From: Acetatifactor sp.
GTDB lineage: Bacteria; Bacillota; Clostridia; Lachnospirales; Lachnospiraceae
DNA: 64,000 nt
Direction of reading: 5' to 3'
Assembly: GCA_024693365.1 (NCBI GenBank)
Contig: JAILLF010000009.1
Location: 58,478 to 122,477, forward strand
Part shown: positions 26,571-34,976 of the stretch, piece after piece
Layout of the letters: each line of letters starts with the position of its first letter
How positions within the stretch are numbered: the first letter of the stretch is position 1
The notes under the pieces: model-generated
What the model saw: the letters and a program-made list of their open reading frames with translations, nothing else
Database searches by the model: none
Told to the model about the DNA's origin: nothing
Position numbers and translations under genes: made by a program

Positions 26571-26662
26571 AAACTGAGCAGGCAGTACGTTCCCCAATGG
26601 ACGTGTGTGGCCGGGTCGTTGAGACGGCAGCAGAAGCATAAAGCATATCTGCGGGACAGTGT
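26571..26662 (+). ncRNA. NiCo (czcD-type) cobalt/nickel riboswitch aptamer
   Basis: The sequence holds all the conserved blocks of the NiCo class in order: AACTGAGCAGGCA, GTGGCCGGG, GACGGCAGCAGA and TCTGCGGGACAGT. P1 pairs ACTG (26573-26576) with CAGT (26657-26660); P2 is the ACGT-CC/GG-ACGT hairpin, P3 the GTC-GTTGA-GAC hairpin, and P4 pairs GCAGA (26630-26634) with TCTGC (26648-26652). This gives the four-way junction of the class. Known NiCo riboswitches bind Co(II) or Ni(II) cooperatively and switch on metal exporters. It is followed directly by an intrinsic terminator and a CDF gene, exactly the expected setting. Confidence 0.92.
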
Positions 26663-26687
26663 CTTGTTCCGGGGTATGCTTTTTTTC
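26642..26687 (+). terminator. expression-platform terminator of the NiCo riboswitch
   Basis: AGCATA (26642) pairs with TATGCT (26675), and GGGACA pairs with TGTTCC inside, followed by a run of eight T. The left arm includes the 3' strands of aptamer P4 and P1, so the terminator and the metal-bound aptamer exclude each other, which predicts metal-induced readthrough. Confidence 0.85.
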
Positions 26688-26732
26688 GTCCGGAACATAT
26701 AATGCATTAGAAGCGTTTGCGGAGGTATTGTC

Positions 26733-27605
26733 ATGGAGGAAAAAAGAATCATATCGAAGATGTCAAGAGTAGGAATCTTGGGAAACGTGGTGCTCGCGGC
26801 ATTTAAGCTGCTTGCCGGGATCTTTGGAAGGTCCGGCGCGATGATATCAGATGCCGTACATTCCCTCTCTGACGTGTTTGCCACGCTGATTGCATATATT
26901 GGAGTAAGGCTTTCCAAGAGGCAGGAGGACGCTGAACATCCTTACGGACATGAGCGGCTTGAATGCGTCGCGTCGCTGGCCCTGGGCCTGATTCTTGCAG
27001 GAACGGGAATTGGCATTGGATATACGGGCGTTCGTAAGCTTTTGTGGGAAAGGGCGGAGCTGGAGATACCGACCATGCTGCCCCTGATTGCTGCAGTCAT
27101 CTCCATCGTCGTCAAAGAAGGGATGTTCTGGTATACGATGTATTACGCCAAGAAGCTTGATTCCGCAGCCTTTAAGGCGGATGCCTGGCATCACCGCTCG
27201 GATGCGCTGTCCTCGGTTGGCTCCTTTGTTGGAATCGGATTGGCGAAATTGGGTTTTCCCGTCATGGATCCCATCGCAAGCCTGGTTATTTGTCTCTTTA
27301 TTATGAAAGTAGCTTACGACATTTCGAAGGTTGCGCTGGCCCAGATGTTGGATACGTCCTGTGACAACGCGTTTGTACAAAAGATTAAAACCTTTGTGGA
27401 GGAGCAGCCTGGAGTGCGTAAGATCGACCTGCTTCGCACGAGGCAGTTTGGAAATAAGATCTACGTGGACTTGGAAATTGCCGTGCAAAGAGACATTTCA
27501 CTGGTGGAGGCCCATGAGATCGCGGAAAACGTGCATGACGCCATGGAGCAGAATTTTCCCAACGTAAAGCACGTGATGATCCACGTGAATCCGGAGGAGA
27601 ATTAA
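26733..27605 (+). CDS. cation diffusion facilitator metal exporter, probably Co/Ni
   Basis: A 290-residue CDF family antiporter with six membrane helices and a C-terminal cytoplasmic domain (about 210-290). The transport-site residues appear in SDAVHSLSD (Asp40, His43, Asp47) in TM2 and in DAWHHRSD in TM5. Family members export divalent metals in exchange for protons. The NiCo riboswitch in its leader points to cobalt and/or nickel as the physiological signal. GGAGG lies before the ATG. The next gene starts two bases after the stop, so the radical SAM gene probably shares this control. Confidence 0.94.
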   Translation: MEEKRIISKMSRVGILGNVVLAAFKLLAGIFGRSGAMISDAVHSLSDVFATLIAYIGVRLSKRQEDAEHPYGHERLECVASLALGLILAGTGIGIGYTGVRKLLWERAELEIPTMLPLIAAVISIVVKEGMFWYTMYYAKKLDSAAFKADAWHHRSDALSSVGSFVGIGLAKLGFPVMDPIASLVICLFIMKVAYDISKVALAQMLDTSCDNAFVQKIKTFVEEQPGVRKIDLLRTRQFGNKIYVDLEIAVQRDISLVEAHEIAENVHDAMEQNFPNVKHVMIHVNPEEN

Positions 27606-27607
27606 GC

Positions 27608-28486
27608 ATGCATTTTGTGGATGCAAAAGGAATATTGACCGGGAATGGCGGGCGCACCGGGATGAACGTATATCGCGGGTGCACCCACGGATGCATTTAC
27701 TGTGACGGCAGGAGCAAGTGCTATCAGTTTACGCATCCCTTCGAAGACATAGAGGTAAAGCAGAATGCGCCAGAACTTTTGGAGAGGGCGCTTAAATCAA
27801 AAAGACAAAAGTGCATGATCGGGACCGGTGCGATGTCCGATCCCTATCTGCACTGCGAGAAAGAGATCGGGCTGACGAGAAGGTGCCTGGAGGTCATTGC
27901 AAGGCAGGGGTTCGGTCTGGCCATCCAGACAAAATCAGACCTGATTCTGCGGGATCTGGATTTGCTGGAAGAGATCAATCGCACGGCGAAATGCGTGGTG
28001 CAGATGACGCTCACGACGTATGATGACAATCTGTGCAGGATTCTTGAGCCCAACGTCTGCAACACGAAAAGACGGATCGAAGTATTGGAAATACTGCGGG
28101 AGAAGGGGATTCCGACGATTGTCTGGATCACGCCGATCCTGCCGTTTATTAACGACACTGAGGAAAACGTCACGGCGATCCTGAAAGAGTGTGCCCGCGT
28201 GGGAGTAAAGGGCATCATTGACTTTGGCATGGGCCTTACGCTTCGCGAGGGGGACCGGGAATACTATTATGCGGCGCTGGACAAGCATTTCCCTGGAATG
28301 AAGGGGCGCTACGTCAAACGCTACGGAAATGCCTATGAATTGCCCAGTCCAAACAGCCGCGTGCTCCTAAAGCTTTTTCATCAGTTTTGTGAAGAGAATG
28401 GCATGATGCACAGGCCAGAGGAGTGTTTTAGGTATATGAACGAACTGCCGGAACGTTATCGGCAGATGAGTCTTTTCGACCTTTGA
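27608..28486 (+). CDS. SPL-family radical SAM protein
   Basis: A 292-residue enzyme with the [4Fe-4S] motif CTHGCIYC (C-x3-C-x2-C) at about residues 24-31, preceded by NVYRGC, as in the spore photoproduct lyase-like group. MIGTGAMSDPY and VQMTLTTYDD follow the order of radical SAM barrel motifs. True SplB repairs thymine dimers in spores, but this subgroup is broad and its substrate is unknown. It is translationally close to the CDF gene, an association that may be operonic convenience only. Its stop codon overlaps the -35 box of the next promoter. Confidence 0.88.
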   Translation: MHFVDAKGILTGNGGRTGMNVYRGCTHGCIYCDGRSKCYQFTHPFEDIEVKQNAPELLERALKSKRQKCMIGTGAMSDPYLHCEKEIGLTRRCLEVIARQGFGLAIQTKSDLILRDLDLLEEINRTAKCVVQMTLTTYDDNLCRILEPNVCNTKRRIEVLEILREKGIPTIVWITPILPFINDTEENVTAILKECARVGVKGIIDFGMGLTLREGDREYYYAALDKHFPGMKGRYVKRYGNAYELPSPNSRVLLKLFHQFCEENGMMHRPEECFRYMNELPERYRQMSLFDL

Positions 28487-28511
28487 CGGCAAATGAAAAA
28501 TGTCCTATACT
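28483..28511 (+). promoter_or_regulatory. promoter of the sugar-sensing locus
   Basis: TTGACG, a 17-base spacer and TATACT begin inside the stop codon of the radical SAM gene. A TATAAT one register downstream is an alternative -10. Confidence 0.65.
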
Positions 28512-28553
28512 ATAATTGTTTTACGTATGATTATGATTCAGAGGGATGACGCT

Positions 28554-29537
28554 ATGGGAAAGTGGAGCAAAAAAATTTGCATATGCCTTTGTTTTTTGCT
28601 AATCATCATAATGACTGGCGGGTGCACCAAACCGGCTGAACAGACGGTCGAACCGAAGCTTCTTTTGGGTTTTAGCCAGATTGGGGCAGAGAGCGCCTGG
28701 CGCATTGGCAACACGCGTGACATTGAGGAGCAGGCGGAAGAATACGTTGTCAGCCTGATGCTGGAAAATGCGAACCAGAAGCAGGAGAATCAGATCGCAG
28801 CCATTCGGAGGTTTATCGCGTATAAAGTGGACGTGATCGCATTCTCGCCCATCGTGGAGGATGGATGGGACAACGTGCTTTTGGAGGCGAAAAATGCGGG
28901 CATTCCGGTGATCCTGGTGGACAGGGACGTCAGCACGGAGAAAGAGGGACTCACGACCTGCCTGATCGGAGCGGACTTTTATCGGGAAGGTGTCATGGCG
29001 GCGGAATATCTGATCAGAAAAGCAGACAGTCTTAGCATGGAGCACGTGAACATAGTCGAGATTACCGGCACGGAGAATTCCACTCCCATGCGGCAGCGCC
29101 AGGCGGGATTTATGGACACGATCGCGAATGATCAAAGGATGAACGTTCTTGAGAGCATTGACGGCGATTTTTTAAAAAGCCGGGGCGCGGAATGCATGCG
29201 CCAGCTATTGGAAAAGTACGGGGATGAGATTGACGCCGTGTTCAGCCACAATGACGAGATGACGCTTGGGGCATTGCCGGAGATCGAAAAAGCGGGGTTC
29301 TATCCCGGAGAGAACATGATCATTATCTCCATCGACGGCGGACAGAAAGCCATCGACGTTCTAAAAAAAGGCAAGATCAACTGCGTTGTGGAATGTACGC
29401 CGAAGCTTGGAAAGGAACTCATGGAGACAGCCCTGAAGCTGAAGGCGGGCGAGAAGGTGGATGCCGTGATTCACCCGGAAGAGCAGGTGTTTAGTGATGA
29501 ACAGGATCCTTCGACCATAGAGCCGAGAGGGTATTGA
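28554..29537 (+). CDS. YtfQ-like sugar-binding lipoprotein, probable sensor partner of the LytS kinase
   Basis: A 327-residue extracytoplasmic sugar-binding protein of the periplasmic-binding-protein type 1 fold, tethered by a lipidated Cys (TGGC, about residue 24). LLLGFSQIGAESAWR, QKQENQIAAIRRFI, IPVILVDRD and FSHNDEMTLGA are nearly the YtfQ galactofuranose-binding protein motifs. The gene is separated from the transporter and placed just upstream of the kinase and regulator. This is the order of the XylFII-LytS/YesN system of Clostridium beijerinckii, in which such a protein senses sugar and activates the kinase. AGAGGGATG precedes the ATG at 28554. Sugar identity (galactofuranose or another aldose) is inferred. 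Confidence 0.9.
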   Translation: MGKWSKKICICLCFLLIIIMTGGCTKPAEQTVEPKLLLGFSQIGAESAWRIGNTRDIEEQAEEYVVSLMLENANQKQENQIAAIRRFIAYKVDVIAFSPIVEDGWDNVLLEAKNAGIPVILVDRDVSTEKEGLTTCLIGADFYREGVMAAEYLIRKADSLSMEHVNIVEITGTENSTPMRQRQAGFMDTIANDQRMNVLESIDGDFLKSRGAECMRQLLEKYGDEIDAVFSHNDEMTLGALPEIEKAGFYPGENMIIISIDGGQKAIDVLKKGKINCVVECTPKLGKELMETALKLKAGEKVDAVIHPEEQVFSDEQDPSTIEPRGY

Positions 29538-29547
29538 GGTTGATTAC

Positions 29548-31014
29548 ATGGAGCAAGTGAAGAAGGAAAAAAGCATTCTTGGGCGAATCAACGACCTGAG
29601 CCACAGACTTGTGCTGATGCTGGTGTTTCCCATCATCATCAGTCTTGTGCTGATGCTTTTTTATGCGTGGAAATATCACAGTTCCATCGTTAGAATGGGG
29701 ACAATCGCCAATCTGAAAACACTTGTTACGGAAGAAATCCCGGGGAGTGTCTGGAACATTGTCAGCGGACAGAATGTTTTTGCGGAGAGCAATGTTTATT
29801 CGATGATATTTGAGGTGAAGCGAACCATTGAGATCATTACGGAGCAGACGGGACAGGAGAACAGTTTGTCTCTCATCGTGGCCGGGCGAACCATGCAGAC
29901 GCTGGAGAATTACGTGGATCACATTCATGAAAACATTGTTGCGCAGGTCCCCGTGGTTGAAAATGAAGAAGTGCTTGTTGAGATCAGGGACGTTGCTTCG
30001 CTTGTGGACAGTATGCTGAATGAATATATTGCACAGGAGATTGCATCGACGGCGCGCATGAGTCTGAGCCTATGGTTTGTCATCATTGCGACTGCAATCG
30101 CTGAGGTTTTGATCGTGCTTGCCGCATGGTGGTTTAGCAACAAGTACGTGAAATCAACGGCTGACTTTGTAAGGCAACCGATCGAAAGCCTTGAGAAGGT
30201 GACGGGAATGCTGGCGGATGGTACGCTGGACGCAAGGCTTACGGACACCAACGTGTCTGAACTCCGGAATCTGACGATGCAGGTAAATACGATGGCAGAT
30301 CGTCTGGAAGACATGATGGAACAGAGCAATCAGGACGCCAAAAAGCTTCGCAAGGCAGAGCTGCGGACATTGCAGGCGCAGATTAATCCACATTTCCTGT
30401 ATAATACGCTTGATGCCATTGTGTGGAAGGCGGAAGCGGGTGAAAAGGATGAAGTCATCCAACTGACGAGCGCTCTGAGCGATTTCTTCCGGATCAGCCT
30501 TTCCTCCGGTGCGGACTGGATTCCCATCAGTCAAGAGAAGAAGCACATCGAGGGTTATTTAAAAATCCAGCAAACCAGATACCGTGACATTCTGCGATAT
30601 GAAATCGACATACCGGATGAGATCGGAGATCGCTATATTTTGAAGCTTCTGCTGCAACCGCTGGTGGAGAATGCAATCTATCACGGCATCAAGATCAAGC
30701 GAGGCGGCGGCTTGATCAAGGTAGCCGGAAAGATGGAGGGTGACGATCTGGTTTTTAGCGTGAAGGATACAGGCCTTGGCATGACCAGGGAACAGCTTTG
30801 TGATCTGAATGAGCGGATGAAAAAGGGACAGCCTGCCGTCAGCGAGGGCGGCGGAGGATTTGGCCTAGTCAACGTGAACATGCGGATCCGCTTGTATTAT
30901 AACCAGCAGGAAGGCCTGAAAATTCAGAGTGACGCGGAGGGCACGGAGGTAAGCTTTAAGGTGCCATGCAGGACGAGAGAGGAGATATTTGAACATGAAA
31001 GTGTTTCTGGCTGA
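29548..31014 (+). CDS. LytS/YesM-family sensor histidine kinase
   Basis: A 488-residue membrane kinase. TM1 (about 22-44) and TM2 (about 173-196) enclose an extracytoplasmic helical sensor of about 125 residues; a HAMP linker follows. The His-kinase domain has the phospho-accepting His in QINPHFLYNTLD (about 286) and the N-box VENAIYHGIK, then DTGLGM of the ATPase domain. It should phosphorylate the overlapping YesN-type regulator when the upstream binding protein reports sugar. The 3' end overlaps the regulator gene by 20 bases. Confidence 0.94.
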   Translation: MEQVKKEKSILGRINDLSHRLVLMLVFPIIISLVLMLFYAWKYHSSIVRMGTIANLKTLVTEEIPGSVWNIVSGQNVFAESNVYSMIFEVKRTIEIITEQTGQENSLSLIVAGRTMQTLENYVDHIHENIVAQVPVVENEEVLVEIRDVASLVDSMLNEYIAQEIASTARMSLSLWFVIIATAIAEVLIVLAAWWFSNKYVKSTADFVRQPIESLEKVTGMLADGTLDARLTDTNVSELRNLTMQVNTMADRLEDMMEQSNQDAKKLRKAELRTLQAQINPHFLYNTLDAIVWKAEAGEKDEVIQLTSALSDFFRISLSSGADWIPISQEKKHIEGYLKIQQTRYRDILRYEIDIPDEIGDRYILKLLLQPLVENAIYHGIKIKRGGGLIKVAGKMEGDDLVFSVKDTGLGMTREQLCDLNERMKKGQPAVSEGGGGFGLVNVNMRIRLYYNQQEGLKIQSDAEGTEVSFKVPCRTREEIFEHESVSG

Positions 31015-32251
31015 TGATGAGATCGTTGTCAGAGAGGGAATCCGGGAATCCTTTCCCTGGGATGAGACCCCATATACCTTAGTGGGAGAGGCACCAGACG
31101 GTGAGATGGCGCTTCCCATGATACGCGACACCAATCCGGACATTGTGATCACGGACATCCGCATGCCTTTTATGGACGGGCTGGAGCTTTGCCGCGCGCT
31201 TCGCGCGCAGATGCCATGGATCGGGATCATCGTTTTAAGCGGCTATGATGAGTTTGAATATGCGCGTCAATGTATCCAGCTGGGCGTAAGGGAATATCTG
31301 CTAAAGCCCATCAACGCTACGGAGCTTCGTGAGGTGCTCGACAAAGTGAGCAGGCAGCTTATGGAGGAGCGAAAAGCGCTAGAGCATGCGGCCAGCCTTA
31401 GGGCGCGCATGGAGAGCGGCGGAAAATTTGTGAAGGAAAAACTGATTGGCTCACTTTTCGCAGAGGAAGCCGTGGTGGAGGACGCAAATCACGTCTTGAA
31501 AGAATTGGGATCCATGGGATGCCCCGTGCCGGCGCCGTTTTATGCAGTAATTGACGCGGCATTTTCACCGACGAGCGAAGGGCAGGAGGCAGCCTCCTCC
31601 CTTGCGGAATCCAGCGGCGGAATCGTACATGCTTCCGCGGGGAAAAACGGAACAAGGCTTTTGGTTCTTGGAAAAACGACGGATGACGCCGAGGAGCAGG
31701 CATATGCCTTTGCGGCGTCTCTGGTGCGGGAGTTGGAGCGCGCGGGCTGCAGCGGGATCCGGGGTGGCATTGGAGATATCGTGGACGAGCCCGAGAAGAT
31801 CATGCAAAGTTTTAAATCAGCGAGACACATCAGACACCTTCTTGCTCAGCGAACGGAGGAGCAGGCCATTATACTGGGCGTTAGGGAGATGGGAGAGGTG
31901 GCTGACGACAAGAAGGTGTCGTCGATTATCAGTGACGCCAAGATGTACATGGCGCAGAATTACTCGAATCCGAATTTAATGCTGCAGGACGTGGCGAAGG
32001 CCGTGAACATGAGCAAGAGCAGGTTTTCCACCGTCTTTTCCCAGCAAAGCGGCCAGACGTTCACGGAATATCTGATCTATCTTAGACTAAACAAGGCGAA
32101 GGAAATGCTCCGCGGCACGGAAGAAAAAAGCTCTCAGATTGCCAGGGAGGTCGGATACAATGACGCTCACTACTTCAGTTACATTTTTAAGAAAAACACG
32201 GGATTAACACCCTCAGATTACCGGGCACAGTATCAAAACCAACCGGAATAG
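30995..32251 (+). CDS. YesN-type response regulator with AraC output domain
   Basis: A 418-residue cytosolic regulator. The receiver domain (1-120) has the acidic pair LADDE and the phospho-acceptor Asp in IVITDIRMPFMDG (about 54) plus the conserved Lys in LLKPI. A middle region of about 180 residues resembles the YesN linker, and two AraC helix-turn-helix motifs lie at about 315-415, ending GYNDAHYFSYIFKKNTGLTP. The start is taken as ATG 30995; a TTG two codons earlier is possible. It probably activates the binding-protein/transporter operon just downstream. Confidence 0.94.
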   Translation: MKVFLADDEIVVREGIRESFPWDETPYTLVGEAPDGEMALPMIRDTNPDIVITDIRMPFMDGLELCRALRAQMPWIGIIVLSGYDEFEYARQCIQLGVREYLLKPINATELREVLDKVSRQLMEERKALEHAASLRARMESGGKFVKEKLIGSLFAEEAVVEDANHVLKELGSMGCPVPAPFYAVIDAAFSPTSEGQEAASSLAESSGGIVHASAGKNGTRLLVLGKTTDDAEEQAYAFAASLVRELERAGCSGIRGGIGDIVDEPEKIMQSFKSARHIRHLLAQRTEEQAIILGVREMGEVADDKKVSSIISDAKMYMAQNYSNPNLMLQDVAKAVNMSKSRFSTVFSQQSGQTFTEYLIYLRLNKAKEMLRGTEEKSSQIAREVGYNDAHYFSYIFKKNTGLTPSDYRAQYQNQPE

Positions 32252-32261
32252 AATGAAAATT

Positions 32262-32290
32262 AACCGTCCGTGAAAATCGGGCGGTTTTTT
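32262..32290 (+). terminator. terminator after the kinase/regulator operon
   Basis: AACCGtCC-GTGAAAATC-GGgCGGTT followed by six T separates the sensor genes from the transporter genes. Confidence 0.85.
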
Positions 32291-32394
32291 AATATGATTT
32301 TCAACCAAGTTAAAATGAACCTTGATTTACCAAAATCTCCGACTGCGATATGATGTCTTCAGACGATTAAGTCTGCAAAAAAGGAGGAGAAAAA

Positions 32395-33384
32395 ATGAAA
32401 AGGTTTAAGGCATTGGTTTTGGCAGGCGTGCTTGCAATGAGCCTTGTATTTGGCGCATGTGGAAGCGATGCAGGTACTGCAGGAAAGCCAGCAGGCGGTA
32501 ACTCAAACAAGGTGATCAAGGTTGGCGTGGTCAACAATCCACCTTCCGAGTCTGGTTACCGTGAGGCAAACGTAAAGGACATGGAAGCGGTTTTCTCGAA
32601 GGAGAACGGTTATGAACTGCACACGTTCTACAACATCAAGAACGACGAGCAGCTTCAGGCAGCTCAGGGCTTCATTACTGAGGGCGTTGACTATCTTCTG
32701 ATCTCTGCAGCAGAGACCACCGGTTGGGATGAAGTTTTGAAGAAGGCAAAGGAAGCCGGCATTAAGGTTTATCTCTTTGACCGTATGATCGACGTAGATG
32801 AGAGCCTTTATGAGGCAGCAGTTGTTTCTGACATGAGCAAGGAAGGCGAGACCGCAGTTAACTGGTTGCTTGCACAGAACCTTTCCGAGTACAAGGTTGT
32901 GCACATTCAGGGAGCAATGGGTTCCGATGCTCAGATCGGACGTACCGGTGCTCTTGACGCACAGTTCAATTCCGGCAAGATGAAGAAGGTTGTTCAGCAG
33001 ACCGCAACCTGGGACGAGGCAGAAGCTAAGAAGATCGTTGAATCCGTTATCAACAGCGGTGAAGACTTCAACGTAATTTATGCAGAGAACGATGGTATGG
33101 CTAAGGGTGCCGTTGCGGCACTTGACGAAGCCGGCATCACCCACGGCGTAAACGGTAAGGTTATCGTTATGGGCTTTGACTGCAACAAGTGGGCGCTTAG
33201 AGAGCTGAAGGCAGGCGCTTGGAACTATGACGGACAGTGCTCTCCTTTCCAGGCTAAGATCATCAGCGACCTGATCAAGGGCGTTACCACTGCATCCAGC
33301 AAGAAGATCATCAACGAGGAGAAGGGCTTCGATGCTAAGGAGCTTACCGATGATGACATCAATACCTATGGTTTAGGCGAATAA
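32395..33384 (+). CDS. sugar ABC transporter substrate-binding lipoprotein
   Basis: A 329-residue lipoprotein with lipobox FGAC (Cys about 22) and the type 1 periplasmic-binding fold. GFITEGVDYLLISAAETTGW and VYLFDRMIDVDESLY are the YtfQ-class sugar contacts, but the protein differs clearly from the binding protein at 28554. AAAGGAGG precedes the ATG. Codon choice shifts to GTT, AAG and GCA-rich usage compared with neighbours, which is consistent with very high expression. A hairpin terminator follows the gene, a usual device for making more binding protein than transporter. Confidence 0.93.
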   Translation: MKRFKALVLAGVLAMSLVFGACGSDAGTAGKPAGGNSNKVIKVGVVNNPPSESGYREANVKDMEAVFSKENGYELHTFYNIKNDEQLQAAQGFITEGVDYLLISAAETTGWDEVLKKAKEAGIKVYLFDRMIDVDESLYEAAVVSDMSKEGETAVNWLLAQNLSEYKVVHIQGAMGSDAQIGRTGALDAQFNSGKMKKVVQQTATWDEAEAKKIVESVINSGEDFNVIYAENDGMAKGAVAALDEAGITHGVNGKVIVMGFDCNKWALRELKAGAWNYDGQCSPFQAKIISDLIKGVTTASSKKIINEEKGFDAKELTDDDINTYGLGE

Positions 33385-33401
33385 TCTAGAGCTGACCAAA
33401 C

Positions 33402-33450
33402 GGCGCAGCTGGGCTGTACGTAAAAAGGCAGCTTCAGTTGCGCCTTTTTT
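33402..33450 (+). terminator. intraoperonic (leaky) terminator after the binding-protein gene
   Basis: GGCGCAGCTG pairs with CAGTTGCGCC (one G-U), followed by six T that run into the AGGAGG of the ATPase gene. Confidence 0.8.
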
Positions 33451-33464
33451 AGGAGGAAAAGGAT

Positions 33465-34976
33465 ATGCAGGACAAGGTCTTACTGCAGATGCGTCAAATA
33501 GAAAAAAAATTTCCCGGCGTCCGGGCCCTTGGCGGCGTTGATTTTACGTTGCGAAAAGGTGAGATCCACGCGCTCATGGGAGAGAATGGTGCCGGAAAAT
33601 CAACTTTGATCAAAGTTCTTACCGGCGTGTATCAGATGGACGGCGGCGAGATTAAGCTGGACGGCGAGCTGATTTCCATCCGTTCACCGCAGGATGCCCA
33701 GAATAGCGGTATCAGCACGGTTTATCAGGAGATCACGCTGTGCCCGAATCTGACGGTTGCCGAGAACATGTTCATCGGCCGTGAGGATAGCGCATGGGTA
33801 CGACACAAGGATTATGAAATACGTGCGGATGAGATCCTGGGGAAGCTTGGAATTCCTGCAAGAAGCAGACAGCAACTCGGGGATTGCTCCCTGGCCGTAC
33901 AGCAGATGGTGGCCATTGCGCGTGCGGTGGACATGAAATGTAAGGTCTTGATTCTGGATGAGCCAACCTCTTCCCTTGATGACAAGGAAGTAAACATGCT
34001 CTTTGACCTCATGAGAAGCTTAAAGAGTCAAGGCGTAGGCATCATTTTTGTCACGCACTTTCTAGAGCAGGTGTATGAGGTAAGTGATCGCATCACGGTG
34101 CTTCGAAACGGCGAACTTGTGGGAGAGTATCTGACGGAAGAGCTTCCGCAGGTTGAGCTGGTTGCAAAGATGATCGGTAAGGAGCTGGATGAACTGAGTT
34201 CCCTGCGTGAAGAACCGGACATCGTTGTGGAAGAGAAGGAGGTTTTCTACAAAGCGAAGGGGCTTTCCAGCAGCGCAGCGCTTCCCTTTGATTTTAGCAT
34301 TCGTCAGGGTGAGGTGAATGGCTTCACCGGATTGCTTGGTTCCGGCCGAAGCGAGAGCGTCAGGGCGATCTTTGGAGCCGACAAGGTAACCGGAGGATCC
34401 GTATCCATCAAGGGTAAACCCGTGAAGATCACGCGGCCCGTTGAAGCCATGAAGAACGGGATCGGTTATCTGGCGGAGGACAGAAAGCGTGACGGCATCA
34501 TCGCTGACTTAAGCGTTCGCGAAAACATCATTCTTGCGCTTCAGGTTATGAATGGCTTTTTTAAGCCCATCAGCCGAAGCGAATCCGAAGCATTTGCGGA
34601 TGAATACATTAAAGTTTTAAACATTAAGACGGCAAGCCGCGAGACGCCGATCGGCTCTCTTAGCGGCGGTAACCAACAGAAGGTAATTCTGGCCAGATGG
34701 CTGCTTACGCATCCGGATTATTTAATACTTGACGAGCCCACCAGAGGCATCGACGTCGGTACCAAGCTGGAAATCCAAAAGCTTGTGCTAAAGCTTGCGG
34801 AGGAGGGCGTGAGCGTAACGTTCATCTCCTCCGAGGTGGAAGAAATGCTTCGTACCTGCAGCCGCCTGATCGTCATGCGTGACCGCCACGTGGTTGGCGA
34901 ACTGAAGGGCTCGGATTTGAATCAGGAGCAGGTAATGAAGACAATTGCGGGAGGGGAAGCGAAAGATGAAGAATAA
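33465..34976 (+). CDS. sugar ABC transporter double ATPase, YtfR/RbsA type
   Basis: A 503-residue protein with two tandem nucleotide-binding domains. The first has Walker A GENGAGKST, a signature-region variant CSLAVQQM and Walker B LILDEPTSSLDD. The second has the degenerate GLLGSGRSE, normal for this class, a regular LSGGNQQK signature and LILDEPTRGIDVG. It powers the two permeases encoded next. AGGAGG lies before the ATG. The end overlaps the first permease gene by 11 bases. Confidence 0.95.
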   Translation: MQDKVLLQMRQIEKKFPGVRALGGVDFTLRKGEIHALMGENGAGKSTLIKVLTGVYQMDGGEIKLDGELISIRSPQDAQNSGISTVYQEITLCPNLTVAENMFIGREDSAWVRHKDYEIRADEILGKLGIPARSRQQLGDCSLAVQQMVAIARAVDMKCKVLILDEPTSSLDDKEVNMLFDLMRSLKSQGVGIIFVTHFLEQVYEVSDRITVLRNGELVGEYLTEELPQVELVAKMIGKELDELSSLREEPDIVVEEKEVFYKAKGLSSSAALPFDFSIRQGEVNGFTGLLGSGRSESVRAIFGADKVTGGSVSIKGKPVKITRPVEAMKNGIGYLAEDRKRDGIIADLSVRENIILALQVMNGFFKPISRSESEAFADEYIKVLNIKTASRETPIGSLSGGNQQKVILARWLLTHPDYLILDEPTRGIDVGTKLEIQKLVLKLAEEGVSVTFISSEVEEMLRTCSRLIVMRDRHVVGELKGSDLNQEQVMKTIAGGEAKDEE

